Positions 35,845 to 44,952 of a stretch of 64,000 nucleotides of DNA are shown in pieces (positions within the stretch are counted from its first letter, which is position 1; every line of letters starts with the position of its first letter). Source of the DNA: Cystobacter fuscus (GTDB taxonomy: Bacteria; Myxococcota; Myxococcia; Myxococcales; Myxococcaceae). A model generated the notes under the pieces. That model was not told where the DNA came from, did no database searches, and saw only the letters and a program-made list of their open reading frames with translations. The DNA lies in NCBI RefSeq assembly GCF_002305875.1, contig NZ_CP022098.1:3906001-3970000 (forward strand), read 5' to 3'. Made by a program: the position numbers and the translations under genes.

Positions 35845-38046
35845 ATGAAGACCTATATCGTCCAGGACGGTGATACTCCCCAGGCCATCGCTTCCCTGTT
35901 TGGGTTCAAGCAATGGAGCAACATCTACGAGCACAAGGCCAATGAGAAGCTCCGAGGCCAGCGCGGCCCCAACGAGCTGAAGACGGGGGACGAGGTCAGC
36001 ATTCCCGACGCCTATTGCGAGCTGATGAGCGGTTCGAGCGCCGTGCTCCAGTCCTCGAAGCTGGTGTCCCTGCCACCAGTCGTCATCGATGCGCACATGC
36101 ACATCATGAGCGGCAACTGCCTGCCGTTCCCGGTGCTCAACTACACCCAGCTCGAGGTCAAGGCCCGCTTCATGGCCAACCCCAGTGGCTCACGCCGGAC
36201 CCTCAATACGGTGGGCAATGTCTTCAGCTTCATCCCCATGCTGCGCATTGCCGGCTGGTCCCACCGCTCGACGCTGAAGATCGGCCACGACACCATCAAG
36301 AGCAACGACAGCCTCCCCGCCACCCTCCACAAGAGCCCCTCCACCCAGCACCTGCGCGAAGGGAAGAAGTCCTTCCTGGGCATCTCCATCGCGCTTCCCA
36401 TGGACATGGACCTCTGCCACCTCGATGGCTACAAGGGCAGGAGCGTCTACGAGGTGGAGCCCCAGCCCGGCGGCGACCCGCGCTACACCTTCAACGTTCG
36501 GCTCACGGGGCACCTTGATGAGCGCGAGGACAAGCTCTACGCCCACCCCCTCGAGTGGCGCGCCTACCAGAAGTGGTCCGAGCAGGTGCTGGAGACGAAG
36601 CTGGCGTGCAGCTCCAATCCCCTGCGGCTCATTCCCATGTACCACTACGAGCCGCGCCGCTTCATCCAGTGGAATGGCAAGAGCGCGACACTCGCCGACA
36701 ACTGGGACGCCCCCTTCAAGCACGTGGCCACAAAGGAGAGGGAGGGCCTCTTCGCCGGCTTCAAGATGTACACGCCGCAGGGGTACACGCCCACCGACAC
36801 GCGTGTCCCCAGCCTGGAGAAATTCTTCGCTCAGTGCGTCAAAGAGGACATCCCCATCATGACGCACTGCACGCCCAGCGGGCACTACACGCACGACCGC
36901 AAGCTCTTCATCGATCTTGACCCGGCGGCGGCGGCGGGCCTCAGTCCGGCGGACAAGGAAGCCTACAAGGAAGCCTCGGAGAAGCGAGGGAAGTACCTCG
37001 ACGCCAAGGGGGACTTCGAGAAGGCGGAGAAGAAGTTCGCCGGCTACATGCGCGAGTACGGACTACCCCAGGATGCTTATGCCTGGAACATGCAGGGCGA
37101 ACTCGTGCCCATGATGCCCGTGTCGTTTCCCACGGATCCCGAGTACTGGAAGGCCTGCGAGGAGTACCAGAAGGCACTCTCGGACTACGACGCTGCCTAC
37201 GAGTCCTACGAGGAACTCGCGCGGGAACTCCGCCTCACCAGGTCCGACCCCAAGCGCCTCAAGTACTTCAAGGAGAAGTACCTGCACCCGGATGCCTGGG
37301 CACCGCTCATGGAGAAGAACTCCAAGCTGCGCCTGTGCCTGGCGCACTTCGCCTCCGACAAGCACATCTGGTGGGGCTACCACGACAACCCCGGTGGGCC
37401 ATGCCAGGATGGGGATGGCATCACGTACGACCGCAACTGGGTCACTGCCATCGTCGAGCTTTGCGAGAAGTACGACAACTTCTACACGGATCTCTCGTAC
37501 CTGCCACTCATGCGCTCCATCACGCCGCACAGCATGCCGGAGAAGGAGCAGAAGCGTTACGAGAAGCAGGCGGACGCCGTGCGTTACTGGAAAGCCCTGG
37601 TAAAGGTGTGCCAGCACGAGCACATGCTCCGGAAGATCATGTTCGGCACTGACTGGTACATGATCCTCGCCGAACCCATGGGCTATCAGGAGTGGTTCAA
37701 GGAGGCCATGGAAGGGCTGGCGCTGGTGGAGAAGGAACTGAAGCTGCCGCGCAAGGTCAACCTCTTCTACCAGTTCGCCATCGTCAACCCGATGCGCTTC
37801 TATGGCCTGGGGCGGATCGCCGACAACCTGAAGAAGGGAATCGAGACCTTCATGAACGGCCCCGCGGTGGACAAGCGCATGAAGAAGAAGCACTTCCAGG
37901 ACACTCCGGAGAAGCTCCGGCGCAACCACACCATCCTCAAGAACCTCGCGGTGATCCTCGACACGCTGGAGAAGGAAGCGGGAGATAAAGGAGCCCTTCT
38001 TTATGAAGATCAGGTGCGTTTCGTGAACGTACTCGCCGACTTCTGA
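35845..38046 (+). CDS. LysM-amidohydrolase fusion, candidate T6SS cargo effector
   Basis: 733 aa. An N-terminal LysM-like region (1-55, TYIVQDGDTPQAIASLFGF) precedes a TIM-barrel amidohydrolase of the COG2159 type. Metal ligands are visible: H84 and H86 (VVIDAHMHI), K307 (FAGFKMYTPQG), H341 (PIMTHCTP), H501 (LCLAHFASDKH) and D603 (FGTDWYMI). A charged, probably coiled-coil insert of about 100 residues separates H341 and H501. No signal peptide. Placed between a VgrG with an adaptor domain and DUF2169, it is likely delivered by the T6SS; its substrate is unknown. Housekeeping amidohydrolases lack LysM. Confidence 0.7.
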   Translation: MKTYIVQDGDTPQAIASLFGFKQWSNIYEHKANEKLRGQRGPNELKTGDEVSIPDAYCELMSGSSAVLQSSKLVSLPPVVIDAHMHIMSGNCLPFPVLNYTQLEVKARFMANPSGSRRTLNTVGNVFSFIPMLRIAGWSHRSTLKIGHDTIKSNDSLPATLHKSPSTQHLREGKKSFLGISIALPMDMDLCHLDGYKGRSVYEVEPQPGGDPRYTFNVRLTGHLDEREDKLYAHPLEWRAYQKWSEQVLETKLACSSNPLRLIPMYHYEPRRFIQWNGKSATLADNWDAPFKHVATKEREGLFAGFKMYTPQGYTPTDTRVPSLEKFFAQCVKEDIPIMTHCTPSGHYTHDRKLFIDLDPAAAAGLSPADKEAYKEASEKRGKYLDAKGDFEKAEKKFAGYMREYGLPQDAYAWNMQGELVPMMPVSFPTDPEYWKACEEYQKALSDYDAAYESYEELARELRLTRSDPKRLKYFKEKYLHPDAWAPLMEKNSKLRLCLAHFASDKHIWWGYHDNPGGPCQDGDGITYDRNWVTAIVELCEKYDNFYTDLSYLPLMRSITPHSMPEKEQKRYEKQADAVRYWKALVKVCQHEHMLRKIMFGTDWYMILAEPMGYQEWFKEAMEGLALVEKELKLPRKVNLFYQFAIVNPMRFYGLGRIADNLKKGIETFMNGPAVDKRMKKKHFQDTPEKLRRNHTILKNLAVILDTLEKEAGDKGALLYEDQVRFVNVLADF

Positions 38047-38058
38047 ATCGGGACTCCC

Positions 38059-39165
38059 ATGTCTGCTCTCTCCGAGCTTGCCGTCCTCAGCAAGAGCCAA
38101 CCCTTCCCCGTGCCCCCCAGCAGCTACCCGCTCCCGGTGGACCCGGACATGCTGGCCGTCCTCATGCCCACGCCCCGGCCCGGCGCGGTCGCCGCCATCC
38201 TGTTGGATGACACGCTGCGACTGGTGCAGCTCGGCGACACCGGGGCCAGCCTCACCAAGGTTGCCAAGAACTACATCCCCATGGTGTCCGCGGGAAACCT
38301 GGAGGGCGTCTCGCCAGCGGTGCTGCCTGACACGTGTGCCTATCTCCAGTCCCGCTCGCTCATCCTCTACAATCTCGCCCAGAAGCAGCCTCAGCTATTC
38401 ATGGTCACGCACTCGCTGGACGAGAGCGCCACCTGGGGCCGCTGGTTGTCAGTGGAGCCCCGGCGGCTCGCCGTCCAGTTCCGTGACATGACGAACTACC
38501 TTGACACCGACACAGTCCAGTTCCGCCTGCGCGTGCTCGACGTGACCGGGCCGGAAGCGAAGAAGCTCGGCGAGCTCGACCTGGGCACCTCTGGGGACTT
38601 CGAGTGGGATGCCGGCAATGGGGTGCTGGTGTTGTGGCAGGGCCAGCAGGTTCGCGCCTACGGGCCGGATCTCGTGGCTCCCATCGAGCACCCGTTGTTG
38701 GCCGCGCTCGGAGGGCTGCTGTCGGCGAGCCTTCTGTTGGACGAACTGCGACTGCACCCCACGCGCCCCCTGGCCGTCTTCACCGTTCGGGGAAACGATC
38801 CCACCGGCAAGGACGCCTGCTCGCTCTGGAGAGCCACCTGGGCCGAGGGCGAGGCGAAGCTGGTGCCGCTTGCGGGCTACTCGTCGCTTGAGAGCGTCCG
38901 CCTGGGCGAGTTCGCCCCTGAGGGCGGCTGGCTGGCGTACAGCAGCACGTCGAAAAGCCTCACTCGCTTCTACGTCCAACAGGTGGAGGCGACACCGGGC
39001 CCTCCCTTCGCGCTGGGCTCCGTCGAGAACGTGGACCTGCTGTGTTGGACACGTGCTCCCCTGGCCCTGGCCGCCCTGGCACCCGATACCCAGACCGTCA
39101 CCCGTTGGAACTTCGGCAGGCTGCCCGCCGCGAAGGGGGCAGATGCCAAGACGCCCACGAAGTGA
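38059..39165 (+). CDS. Unknown protein, possible partner or immunity protein of the amidohydrolase
   Basis: 368 aa, 12 bp behind the amidohydrolase gene, no signal peptide. The alternating hydrophobic strand pattern with short acidic loops (LDLGTSGDFEWDAGNGVLVL, then GEFAPEGGWLAYSS) suggests a beta-propeller. I recognise no named family. In T6SS islands the gene immediately after an effector often encodes its immunity protein, so that is the leading guess; a chaperone is the alternative. Confidence 0.6.
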   Translation: MSALSELAVLSKSQPFPVPPSSYPLPVDPDMLAVLMPTPRPGAVAAILLDDTLRLVQLGDTGASLTKVAKNYIPMVSAGNLEGVSPAVLPDTCAYLQSRSLILYNLAQKQPQLFMVTHSLDESATWGRWLSVEPRRLAVQFRDMTNYLDTDTVQFRLRVLDVTGPEAKKLGELDLGTSGDFEWDAGNGVLVLWQGQQVRAYGPDLVAPIEHPLLAALGGLLSASLLLDELRLHPTRPLAVFTVRGNDPTGKDACSLWRATWAEGEAKLVPLAGYSSLESVRLGEFAPEGGWLAYSSTSKSLTRFYVQQVEATPGPPFALGSVENVDLLCWTRAPLALAALAPDTQTVTRWNFGRLPAAKGADAKTPTK

Positions 39166-39364
39166 GGGCTCAAACCTGGAGTTTCGCGGACTTGCTGCGA
39201 GGCTACATGGCTTCTGTTTTTCTCCGAAGCCCTCCAGCGTCAAGCTGGCAGCAAGCGAAGGGGCTCGCTTCTGGCGTCCATCCGAGCGGGCGTTCGTTGT
39301 CCGTGCGTGAGAGGGCGGGGCTCAACCTCCGTGCCATGATATATACGGCGGGAGGGTAGCCAGC

Positions 39365-40369
39365 GTGCCGCACGCGGAACTCCAGAACGAAATGCCCTTT
39401 GCCTTCGAGCAGGTGTACGTCGCGGACGAGGATGGCCGGCCGCTGCTTGTGCTCGTGGTGAAGGCCACCTACGACCTCCGCAAGGACGGGCTCCACCTGG
39501 CGGAGACGCAGGTGCCGGTCGACCTCGGAGGCAAATCCTGGGGAGAGCCCGGCGAGTCCAGCTACAAGTTCGAGCCGGAGGGCGCCTTCTTCAAGCCAGC
39601 CACGGACGTGGCGCTCATTGGCCACGCGTACCCTCCCGCGAAGGGCGCCACCGAGACCCTGGTGGCACTGCAGGTGGGCCCCCTGAAGAAGGCCATCCGG
39701 GTGCTGGGCGAGCGCGTCTGGTTCAGGAGCATGGGGCGCGTGGCCGTGACCCCGCCGCTTGCCTTCGAGAAGCTACCCCTCACCTGGGAGCGTGCCTTCG
39801 GCGGTTGGGACCGGATGGATTCCGCGAGCCCCACCTTCGAGCCGCGCAACCCAGTGGGGGTGGGCTTCCGCGCCAGCCCACGCCACTTCGAAGAGGGGCT
39901 GAGGTTGCCCAACCTGGAGGACCCGGCGGAGCCGCTGCGCGAGTTCGGCCAGCACGTGACGCCCGTGGGCTTCGGCTTCACCGCGCCCCACTGGCAGCCA
40001 CGAGCGAGGTATGCGGGCACCTATGACGAGGCGTGGAACAAGACGCGCAAGCCGCTGCTGCCCACCGACTTCGACCGGCGCTTCTTCAACGCCGCCGCGC
40101 CGGGCCTCGTCGTCCCGGGCTACCTGAAGGGGGACGAGGCTGTCGTCCTCGTGAACGCCTCGCCCCGGGGCCGGCTCTCCTTCATGCTCCCGCGCCAGGC
40201 GCCTCCGGCCATCACCGTCCGCCTGGGAGGACCCATTGTCCCGGAGATGCACCTGGACACAGTCATCCTGGACACGGATGCTCACCAGGTGATGCTCCTC
40301 TGGCGGGGGCACGTTCCGTTGGACAGAGGACCCCATGACGTCCGGAGTATCGACATCCGGATGGTGTAG
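39365..40369 (+). CDS. DUF2169 protein, probable T6SS effector chaperone/adaptor
   Basis: 334 aa from GTG 39365. The N-terminus NEMPFAFEQVYVADEDGRPL then VVKATYDLRKDG and the block LPLTWERAFGGWD are characteristic of DUF2169. This family lies in T6SS vgrG/PAAR islands and has been reported to help load effectors on VgrG. It is 32 bp before the PAAR-like gene. No catalytic residues expected. Start weakly supported; there is no strong ribosome binding site. Confidence 0.85.
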   Translation: MPHAELQNEMPFAFEQVYVADEDGRPLLVLVVKATYDLRKDGLHLAETQVPVDLGGKSWGEPGESSYKFEPEGAFFKPATDVALIGHAYPPAKGATETLVALQVGPLKKAIRVLGERVWFRSMGRVAVTPPLAFEKLPLTWERAFGGWDRMDSASPTFEPRNPVGVGFRASPRHFEEGLRLPNLEDPAEPLREFGQHVTPVGFGFTAPHWQPRARYAGTYDEAWNKTRKPLLPTDFDRRFFNAAAPGLVVPGYLKGDEAVVLVNASPRGRLSFMLPRQAPPAITVRLGGPIVPEMHLDTVILDTDAHQVMLLWRGHVPLDRGPHDVRSIDIRMV

Positions 40370-40401
40370 ACTGGACGCGCCACGCTCAATCGAGGCCCGC
40401 C

Positions 40402-40869
40402 ATGGCGAACACCGTCGGTGTCAACAAGCTCTCCGTGGTGACGAAGGACAGCAATGGCGTCACCATGGCCTTCCCGGACGTCTGCAAGACGCCTGGTCCG
40501 GGTGGCCCCATTCCCATTCCCTACCCCAACGTCGCGAAGTCCTCGGACTCCGCCAAGACGGCCGACTCCGTCACCGTGGCGGGCAAGCCCCTGTGCGTGA
40601 AGGACTCGAACTTCAGCACCAGCACGGGTGACGAGGCCGGCACCGCGGGGGGAGGGGTGGCCTCCAGCAAGACCAAGGGCAAGGCCGAGTTCGTCAACTT
40701 CTCCTTCGACGTGAAGGCGGAGGGAAAGAACGTCGCCCGCGCGCTGGACCTGATGCTCCACAACGACAAGAACACCCCGCCCGCCCCCCTGGTGCAGCCC
40801 CCCGTGGTGGCGCTCGGCAAGAGCGAGGAGAAGCCCAAGTGCCCCTGCTGTGGGAGGCCTCGGAAATGA
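40402..40869 (+). CDS. PAAR-like DUF4150 protein
   Basis: 155 aa. VTMAFPDVCKTPGPGGPIPI (20-39), then the TVAGKPLCVKDSNFSTSTGD block, match DUF4150, a PAAR-like cap that sits on the VgrG spike. A short unusual tail ends KCPCCGRPRK, with three cysteines that may bind zinc. It has no fused toxin. Its stop overlaps the start of the DUF1877 gene (ATGA), indicating coupling. Confidence 0.9.
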   Translation: MANTVGVNKLSVVTKDSNGVTMAFPDVCKTPGPGGPIPIPYPNVAKSSDSAKTADSVTVAGKPLCVKDSNFSTSTGDEAGTAGGGVASSKTKGKAEFVNFSFDVKAEGKNVARALDLMLHNDKNTPPAPLVQPPVVALGKSEEKPKCPCCGRPRK

Positions 40870-41447
40870 GCGCCAACTGCCTGTTCCTCGCGCTGCCCCA
40901 GACTGCCTGGGAGCAGCTCCGGAGCGAGCCGCGGACCGGGCTCGACGTGCCCTCCTCCCCGGTCCTCTATGAGGAAGAGGAGGGGGGCTATGCTTTCCGC
41001 GGGCTGACGCTCCAGGAGGATGTCGTGGACGCGCTCCGGTTTCTCCTGGGAGAGGCGGAGGAGCCAGGGAGCAGCGTGCCCTTCGTGGCGACCCGGGCTT
41101 CGGCTCGTCCCATCGATGAGGCGGTGGGCCAGCCAACGCCGCTCGATGGCCAGGCCTGGTACCTGTCTCCCGACGAGGTCCGGCGGGTCGAAGTGGGGCT
41201 GGCGCGGGTGACCGCCCTGGAACTCGCCTCTCGGTTCGACGCCGAGGAACTGGAGGACTCCGGTCTCGCGAAGCTCGCCGAGGGACTCGACCACCTGGAG
41301 CCGTGGATGGAGGAGGACCTTCCGGCGCTCCAGCAGTCCTACGCGGAACTGGTGGAGTACTTCCAGCGGGCGGCAGAGCGGCGCGAGGGCATGCTGGTGC
41401 TGCTGGAGGATGGCCCGGTCTCGGCGCTCGATCTGGGCATGGAGTGA
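40866..41447 (+). CDS. DUF1877-like protein
   Basis: 193 aa, overlapping the PAAR-like gene by 4 bp. The pattern (PLDGQAWYLSPDEVRRVEVGL then LARVTALELASRFDAEELED cut from the central region) fits DUF1877/YfbM proteins of unknown function, common in T6SS and toxin islands. An immunity role is possible but unproven. Cytoplasmic; no catalytic motif seen. Confidence 0.7.
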   Translation: MSANCLFLALPQTAWEQLRSEPRTGLDVPSSPVLYEEEEGGYAFRGLTLQEDVVDALRFLLGEAEEPGSSVPFVATRASARPIDEAVGQPTPLDGQAWYLSPDEVRRVEVGLARVTALELASRFDAEELEDSGLAKLAEGLDHLEPWMEEDLPALQQSYAELVEYFQRAAERREGMLVLLEDGPVSALDLGME

Positions 41448-41454
41448 GGCGGCC

Positions 41455-42777
41455 ATGGCGTACCCGGAGGTGACTCCCCACTGGGAACTGTACGAGGTCC
41501 ACCTCGACGAGGCGGAGTACCTCGGAACCCAATGGGAGAACGCGCTCACGGCACCGGACCGGTACCTGGTCCACGTGGCGCAGCGCGAGGCGCGACTGCT
41601 GGCGCATGTGGATGCGCTGGCGCTCGGTGGAGGCGAGCTGTCCCGGCGCTACCTGCTGCCCGCCCTCGCGGCCGAAGAGACTCCCCGTGTCAGCGCCACC
41701 GCGCTCGCCCTGCTCCAACAGGAGGGCACCGCCGGGCGTGACGCCGTCCTGGCCGCGCTGACGGAAGGGCCGCCCGAGGCGCTGCCGGGCCTCCAGCGCG
41801 CGCTGGAGCTCTGTGGGCGCGAGGACGTGCTCCCGGGACTGACGGCGTTGCTCACGCCGGACACCGCTTCCGCCGTGACCGCCGTGGCGCTGGAGGTGCA
41901 CGCGGCGCACGGGTGTCTTCCTTCCGTGGCGCTCGAGTCCTGGTTGGCGCACCCGGAGCCCGCCGTGGTGGCCGCGGCGTGCCGCGTGCTGCCCTTCACG
42001 GGCACCGCGCTCACCGCCCCCGTGCAGCGCCGGTGGGCCCAGGCGCTGGAGTCGTCCGAGCCGCTCATCCGCGATGCGGCCCTGGCATCCGGGGCGGTGC
42101 TCGGGCAGCGCGTCGCGTGGACGCGCTGCAGGCAAGTGGTGGAGGCCTCGGGGGCGTCGGGTCGCCTGCCGCTGCTGCTGCTGGCACTGGGGGGGAACAC
42201 GCGGGAACAGGCGCTGCTCATGGAACTGCTCGGCGAGCCCCGTGCTCGCGCGGACGCTGTCTGGGCGCTGGGCCATGGTGGTCGGCCCGAGGCCGCGGAC
42301 GCCTGCCTGAGGCTGCTGGAGGACGGGGACGCCCACGTGGCGCGGCTGGCCACGGAGGCGTTCGTCGCCATCACCGGCTTCCCCTTGGAGGACGCCCACT
42401 TGCTCGCGGAGGAGGAGCCCCCGGAGGACGAGTCCCCCGATGCTCCCCTCCTGCTGGATGTGGAGAAGACGCTGCCGCGAGCGGCTCCCGAGGCCGTGCG
42501 CGACTGGTGGGCTCGTCAGCGCGAGCAGCGGCGCTTCGCACCCGGGACGCGCTACCTCGCCGGTGTCCCCTTCTCCGCCACGGCGTTGCTCCAGTCCTTC
42601 GCCACGGTACCCGCGCGGCGCTGGTCCGCCCTGGCGTTGGAGCTGGCCATCCGGAGCCGTGGCCGCCACATCGTCTCCGCGCGCGACTTCAGCTTCCGAC
42701 GCCACCGGCGGCTGGCGACGGTCCATGGCTTCGCTCCACGCGGGGAGCAGCCCTTCTCGTCCCTGCTGGATTCGTGA
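41455..42777 (+). CDS. TIGR02270-family HEAT-repeat protein (intact copy)
   Basis: 440 aa of Ala/Leu-rich helical repeats, for example PAVVAAACRVLPFTG and RADAVWALGHGGRPEAADAC. The C-terminus has RLATEAFVAITGFPLED and VRDWWARQR. TIGR02270 proteins occur in T6SS effector islands and are supposed to be scaffolds. The second half (from 42088) is duplicated at 45660-46349. Its stop overlaps the next gene's GTG (GTGA). Function by family context only. Confidence 0.8.
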   Translation: MAYPEVTPHWELYEVHLDEAEYLGTQWENALTAPDRYLVHVAQREARLLAHVDALALGGGELSRRYLLPALAAEETPRVSATALALLQQEGTAGRDAVLAALTEGPPEALPGLQRALELCGREDVLPGLTALLTPDTASAVTAVALEVHAAHGCLPSVALESWLAHPEPAVVAAACRVLPFTGTALTAPVQRRWAQALESSEPLIRDAALASGAVLGQRVAWTRCRQVVEASGASGRLPLLLLALGGNTREQALLMELLGEPRARADAVWALGHGGRPEAADACLRLLEDGDAHVARLATEAFVAITGFPLEDAHLLAEEEPPEDESPDAPLLLDVEKTLPRAAPEAVRDWWARQREQRRFAPGTRYLAGVPFSATALLQSFATVPARRWSALALELAIRSRGRHIVSARDFSFRRHRRLATVHGFAPRGEQPFSSLLDS

Positions 42778-43925
42778 GCGCGAGCGCCTCCATGCCTCCC
42801 CCCCTGAATGCCGCCGAGCCCGCAGTCACCCAGCGCATCCACGCCTTCGTCGAGGCCGCGGGCATGGGCTCGCCCCTGGGGCCCTTCGTCCAGGCCTGCG
42901 CGGCGTTCCGCGCGGGCCTGGACCGCTTCGAGGGGGCACGAGACTTCCACTACTTCGCGGGCGAGGAGAACACACGGCTGGATCTGAAGGTGTCCGCCCT
43001 GCCGTCGGCCACGTTCGGCTTCGCCGGTGCCGGAAGACTGGTGGCCATCGCCTGCGAGACGTTCCAGGATCTGCGCGCCCGGCTGCCGGAATGCACCCTC
43101 ACGCGCGACACCCCCCTCTTCCTGGCACTGCCGGATCCGCTGGACCTGGGGATGGCGATGTCCCCGGAGCTGGAGCGCAACGCGGCGCGGCGGCTGGAGT
43201 CCCTGGGGCGGCGGGTGCTGTCCATCACCTTCGAGAACCTGGGCTGGCCCTGGCCCGGAGGCCCCTGGCACTTCTTCGGCGGCGGACACGTGGGGTTTGC
43301 CCGAGCGCTCCAGTCCGCCGGAGCCTGGATGGCCGGCAGCGCCAGACGGGCCTGCGTGGTGGCGTCCGTGGACAGCTTGCTGGACGCGGGACTGCTCGAG
43401 ACGCTCCTGCTCCAACAGCGCGTGAAGACCGAGGAGCAGCCGGTGGGCTTCACTCCGGGCGAGGCGGGCGTGGCGATGCTGTTGCGCGTCCCCGGCCGCG
43501 CCCCGGCCGACCTGCCCCAGGGCCGCCCTCTGGTGGAGGCCGTGAGCCTGGGGCAGGCACCCGCGGAGGCTCCGGGTGATGCTCGCATGCTGGCCTCGTG
43601 CGTGCGCGCGCTGAGATCGTTCTTGCCCGGCGAGGCCGGGGAGCCCTTCTGGGTGAGCGACCACAACGGCGAGGAACTCCGGGCCATGGAGTGGGGCATG
43701 CTCCAGACGCTGCTCCGGGCGGAGCCCCCCCACTGGGCGTCCTTTGAGGCCTGGTACACCGCCACGGGCTTCGGGGAGACCGGGGTGGCCTCCGGGGCAC
43801 TGGGGGTGTGCTTGGGAGCCCGGGCCCTGGAGCGCGGGTACGCGCCAGCTCGAGCGGGTATAATCCTGTCCTCCGACGAGAGCGGCGAGCGTGCCGCCGT
43901 GCTGCTGGCGTCCACGGCCACCTGA
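42774..43925 (+). CDS. Ketosynthase-like (degenerate thiolase-fold) protein, copy 1
   Basis: 383 aa from GTG 42774, which overlaps the upstream stop; ATG 42792 is an alternative. Pieces such as VVASVDSLLDAGLL and GFTPGEAGVAMLLRV resemble the beta-ketoacyl synthase N-terminal domain. However, I see no nucleophilic Cys in the usual place and no His-His pair, so it is probably a pseudo-enzyme. Such proteins sit beside TIGR02270 and DUF2169 genes in T6SS islands. It contains a C7 tract at 43725-43731 that is C6 in the second copy. Confidence 0.65.
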   Translation: MSASASMPPPLNAAEPAVTQRIHAFVEAAGMGSPLGPFVQACAAFRAGLDRFEGARDFHYFAGEENTRLDLKVSALPSATFGFAGAGRLVAIACETFQDLRARLPECTLTRDTPLFLALPDPLDLGMAMSPELERNAARRLESLGRRVLSITFENLGWPWPGGPWHFFGGGHVGFARALQSAGAWMAGSARRACVVASVDSLLDAGLLETLLLQQRVKTEEQPVGFTPGEAGVAMLLRVPGRAPADLPQGRPLVEAVSLGQAPAEAPGDARMLASCVRALRSFLPGEAGEPFWVSDHNGEELRAMEWGMLQTLLRAEPPHWASFEAWYTATGFGETGVASGALGVCLGARALERGYAPARAGIILSSDESGERAAVLLASTAT

Positions 43926-43947
43926 GCGGGTAGAGGGGGAGCGAATC

Positions 43948-44952
43948 GTGAGCAAGCCGAAGAAGAGCGACAACTTCACCAAGCAGCCCCTGGGCACCGG
44001 TGAGAGCAACATCTTCAACCCGGACCTGTCAGCCAAGCCGGGGCTCTTTCCCGAACTGGACGATGTGGACTACCCGGCGAAGCTCATGGAGGAGCTGAAG
44101 AAGGACCAACAGCAGCGGGACAAGGAGGCCGAGGACTGCCCTCCCGTCATCGCCCACCGGCGCCGGCTGCGCGGCTTCCACAAGTACCGGACGGCGGCCT
44201 ACATCCACGATCAGGGCAAGCTGAGCAAGAACGGGCGCGACCACTACACGAAGCGGCCCGACTACGGGAAGGAAGTGCTGGACGCTGCGCTGGCCTCGCG
44301 CCTCATCAGCCAGAAGTCGCACGACACGCTGAGCGACGACAAGAAGTGGAAGGACTCGATGGCGTTCCCCCGTGAGGGCTCGCCGTCGAAGTACAACAAG
44401 GACGCCAAGCGCTTCGTGCTCAGCAACGTCAACCAGCACAAGACGGAGAAGGACAACTTCTACCTGACCGGCTCCTGGTATCCTTACCAGTGGACCGCCC
44501 ACCACCTCATTCCGCACGAGCTGCTCTCGGAGAAGAACCTCGGAGACAAGGAGTACGAGCTGCTCCAGCAGTCGGGCTACGACGTCAACAACGGGCACAA
44601 TGGCATCGTCGCCCCGGCCTGTGCCTGGGCCGTGCCCATGCACCAGATCGTCCAGCACAAGGGCAACCACAGCGCGTATACCCAGTTCGTGGAGAAGCAG
44701 ATCGCCTCGGTGGTGAAGTCCCTCAAGACGCTGGCCGACCAGGTCAAGCAGCAGACGCCCCCCAAGGACCACAAGACGGTGCTTGCGGACGTCCTCGAGC
44801 AGTTGACCAAGAAGGAGCAGGTGCTCTTCAACCGCATCCTGGCGATCAGCGCGGCGGTCGTCCCGGAGGCCCTGAAGGGGGCCCAGCGCGCGGGGCCCTT
44901 CGTCTCCTTCGCGCGAGGCAAGTCCCTCTTTCCCTTTGGAGTGCTGAGCTGA
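43948..44952 (+). CDS. AHH-family (HNH/ENDO VII) nuclease toxin, copy 1
   Basis: 334 aa from GTG 43948, with GGGGGA 7 nt upstream. The hallmark A184-H185-H186 (QWTAHHLIPHEL) is followed by N215-G-H217-N (DVNNGHNGI) and H237...N240-H241 (QHKGNHSAY), as in the AHH nucleases of polymorphic toxins. The N-terminal 70 residues may be the delivery part; a basic Lys/Arg stretch follows. Its stop overlaps the start of an Imm11 gene (TGATG), a standard toxin-immunity coupling. Probable DNA or RNA degradation in the target cell. Confidence 0.8.
   Translation: MSKPKKSDNFTKQPLGTGESNIFNPDLSAKPGLFPELDDVDYPAKLMEELKKDQQQRDKEAEDCPPVIAHRRRLRGFHKYRTAAYIHDQGKLSKNGRDHYTKRPDYGKEVLDAALASRLISQKSHDTLSDDKKWKDSMAFPREGSPSKYNKDAKRFVLSNVNQHKTEKDNFYLTGSWYPYQWTAHHLIPHELLSEKNLGDKEYELLQQSGYDVNNGHNGIVAPACAWAVPMHQIVQHKGNHSAYTQFVEKQIASVVKSLKTLADQVKQQTPPKDHKTVLADVLEQLTKKEQVLFNRILAISAAVVPEALKGAQRAGPFVSFARGKSLFPFGVLS

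Noticed and set aside
42774-43925. Fatty-acid or polyketide synthase gene
   Set aside because: The thiolase-like fold lacks the expected active-site residues and lies among T6SS genes; no ACP or acyltransferase is nearby.
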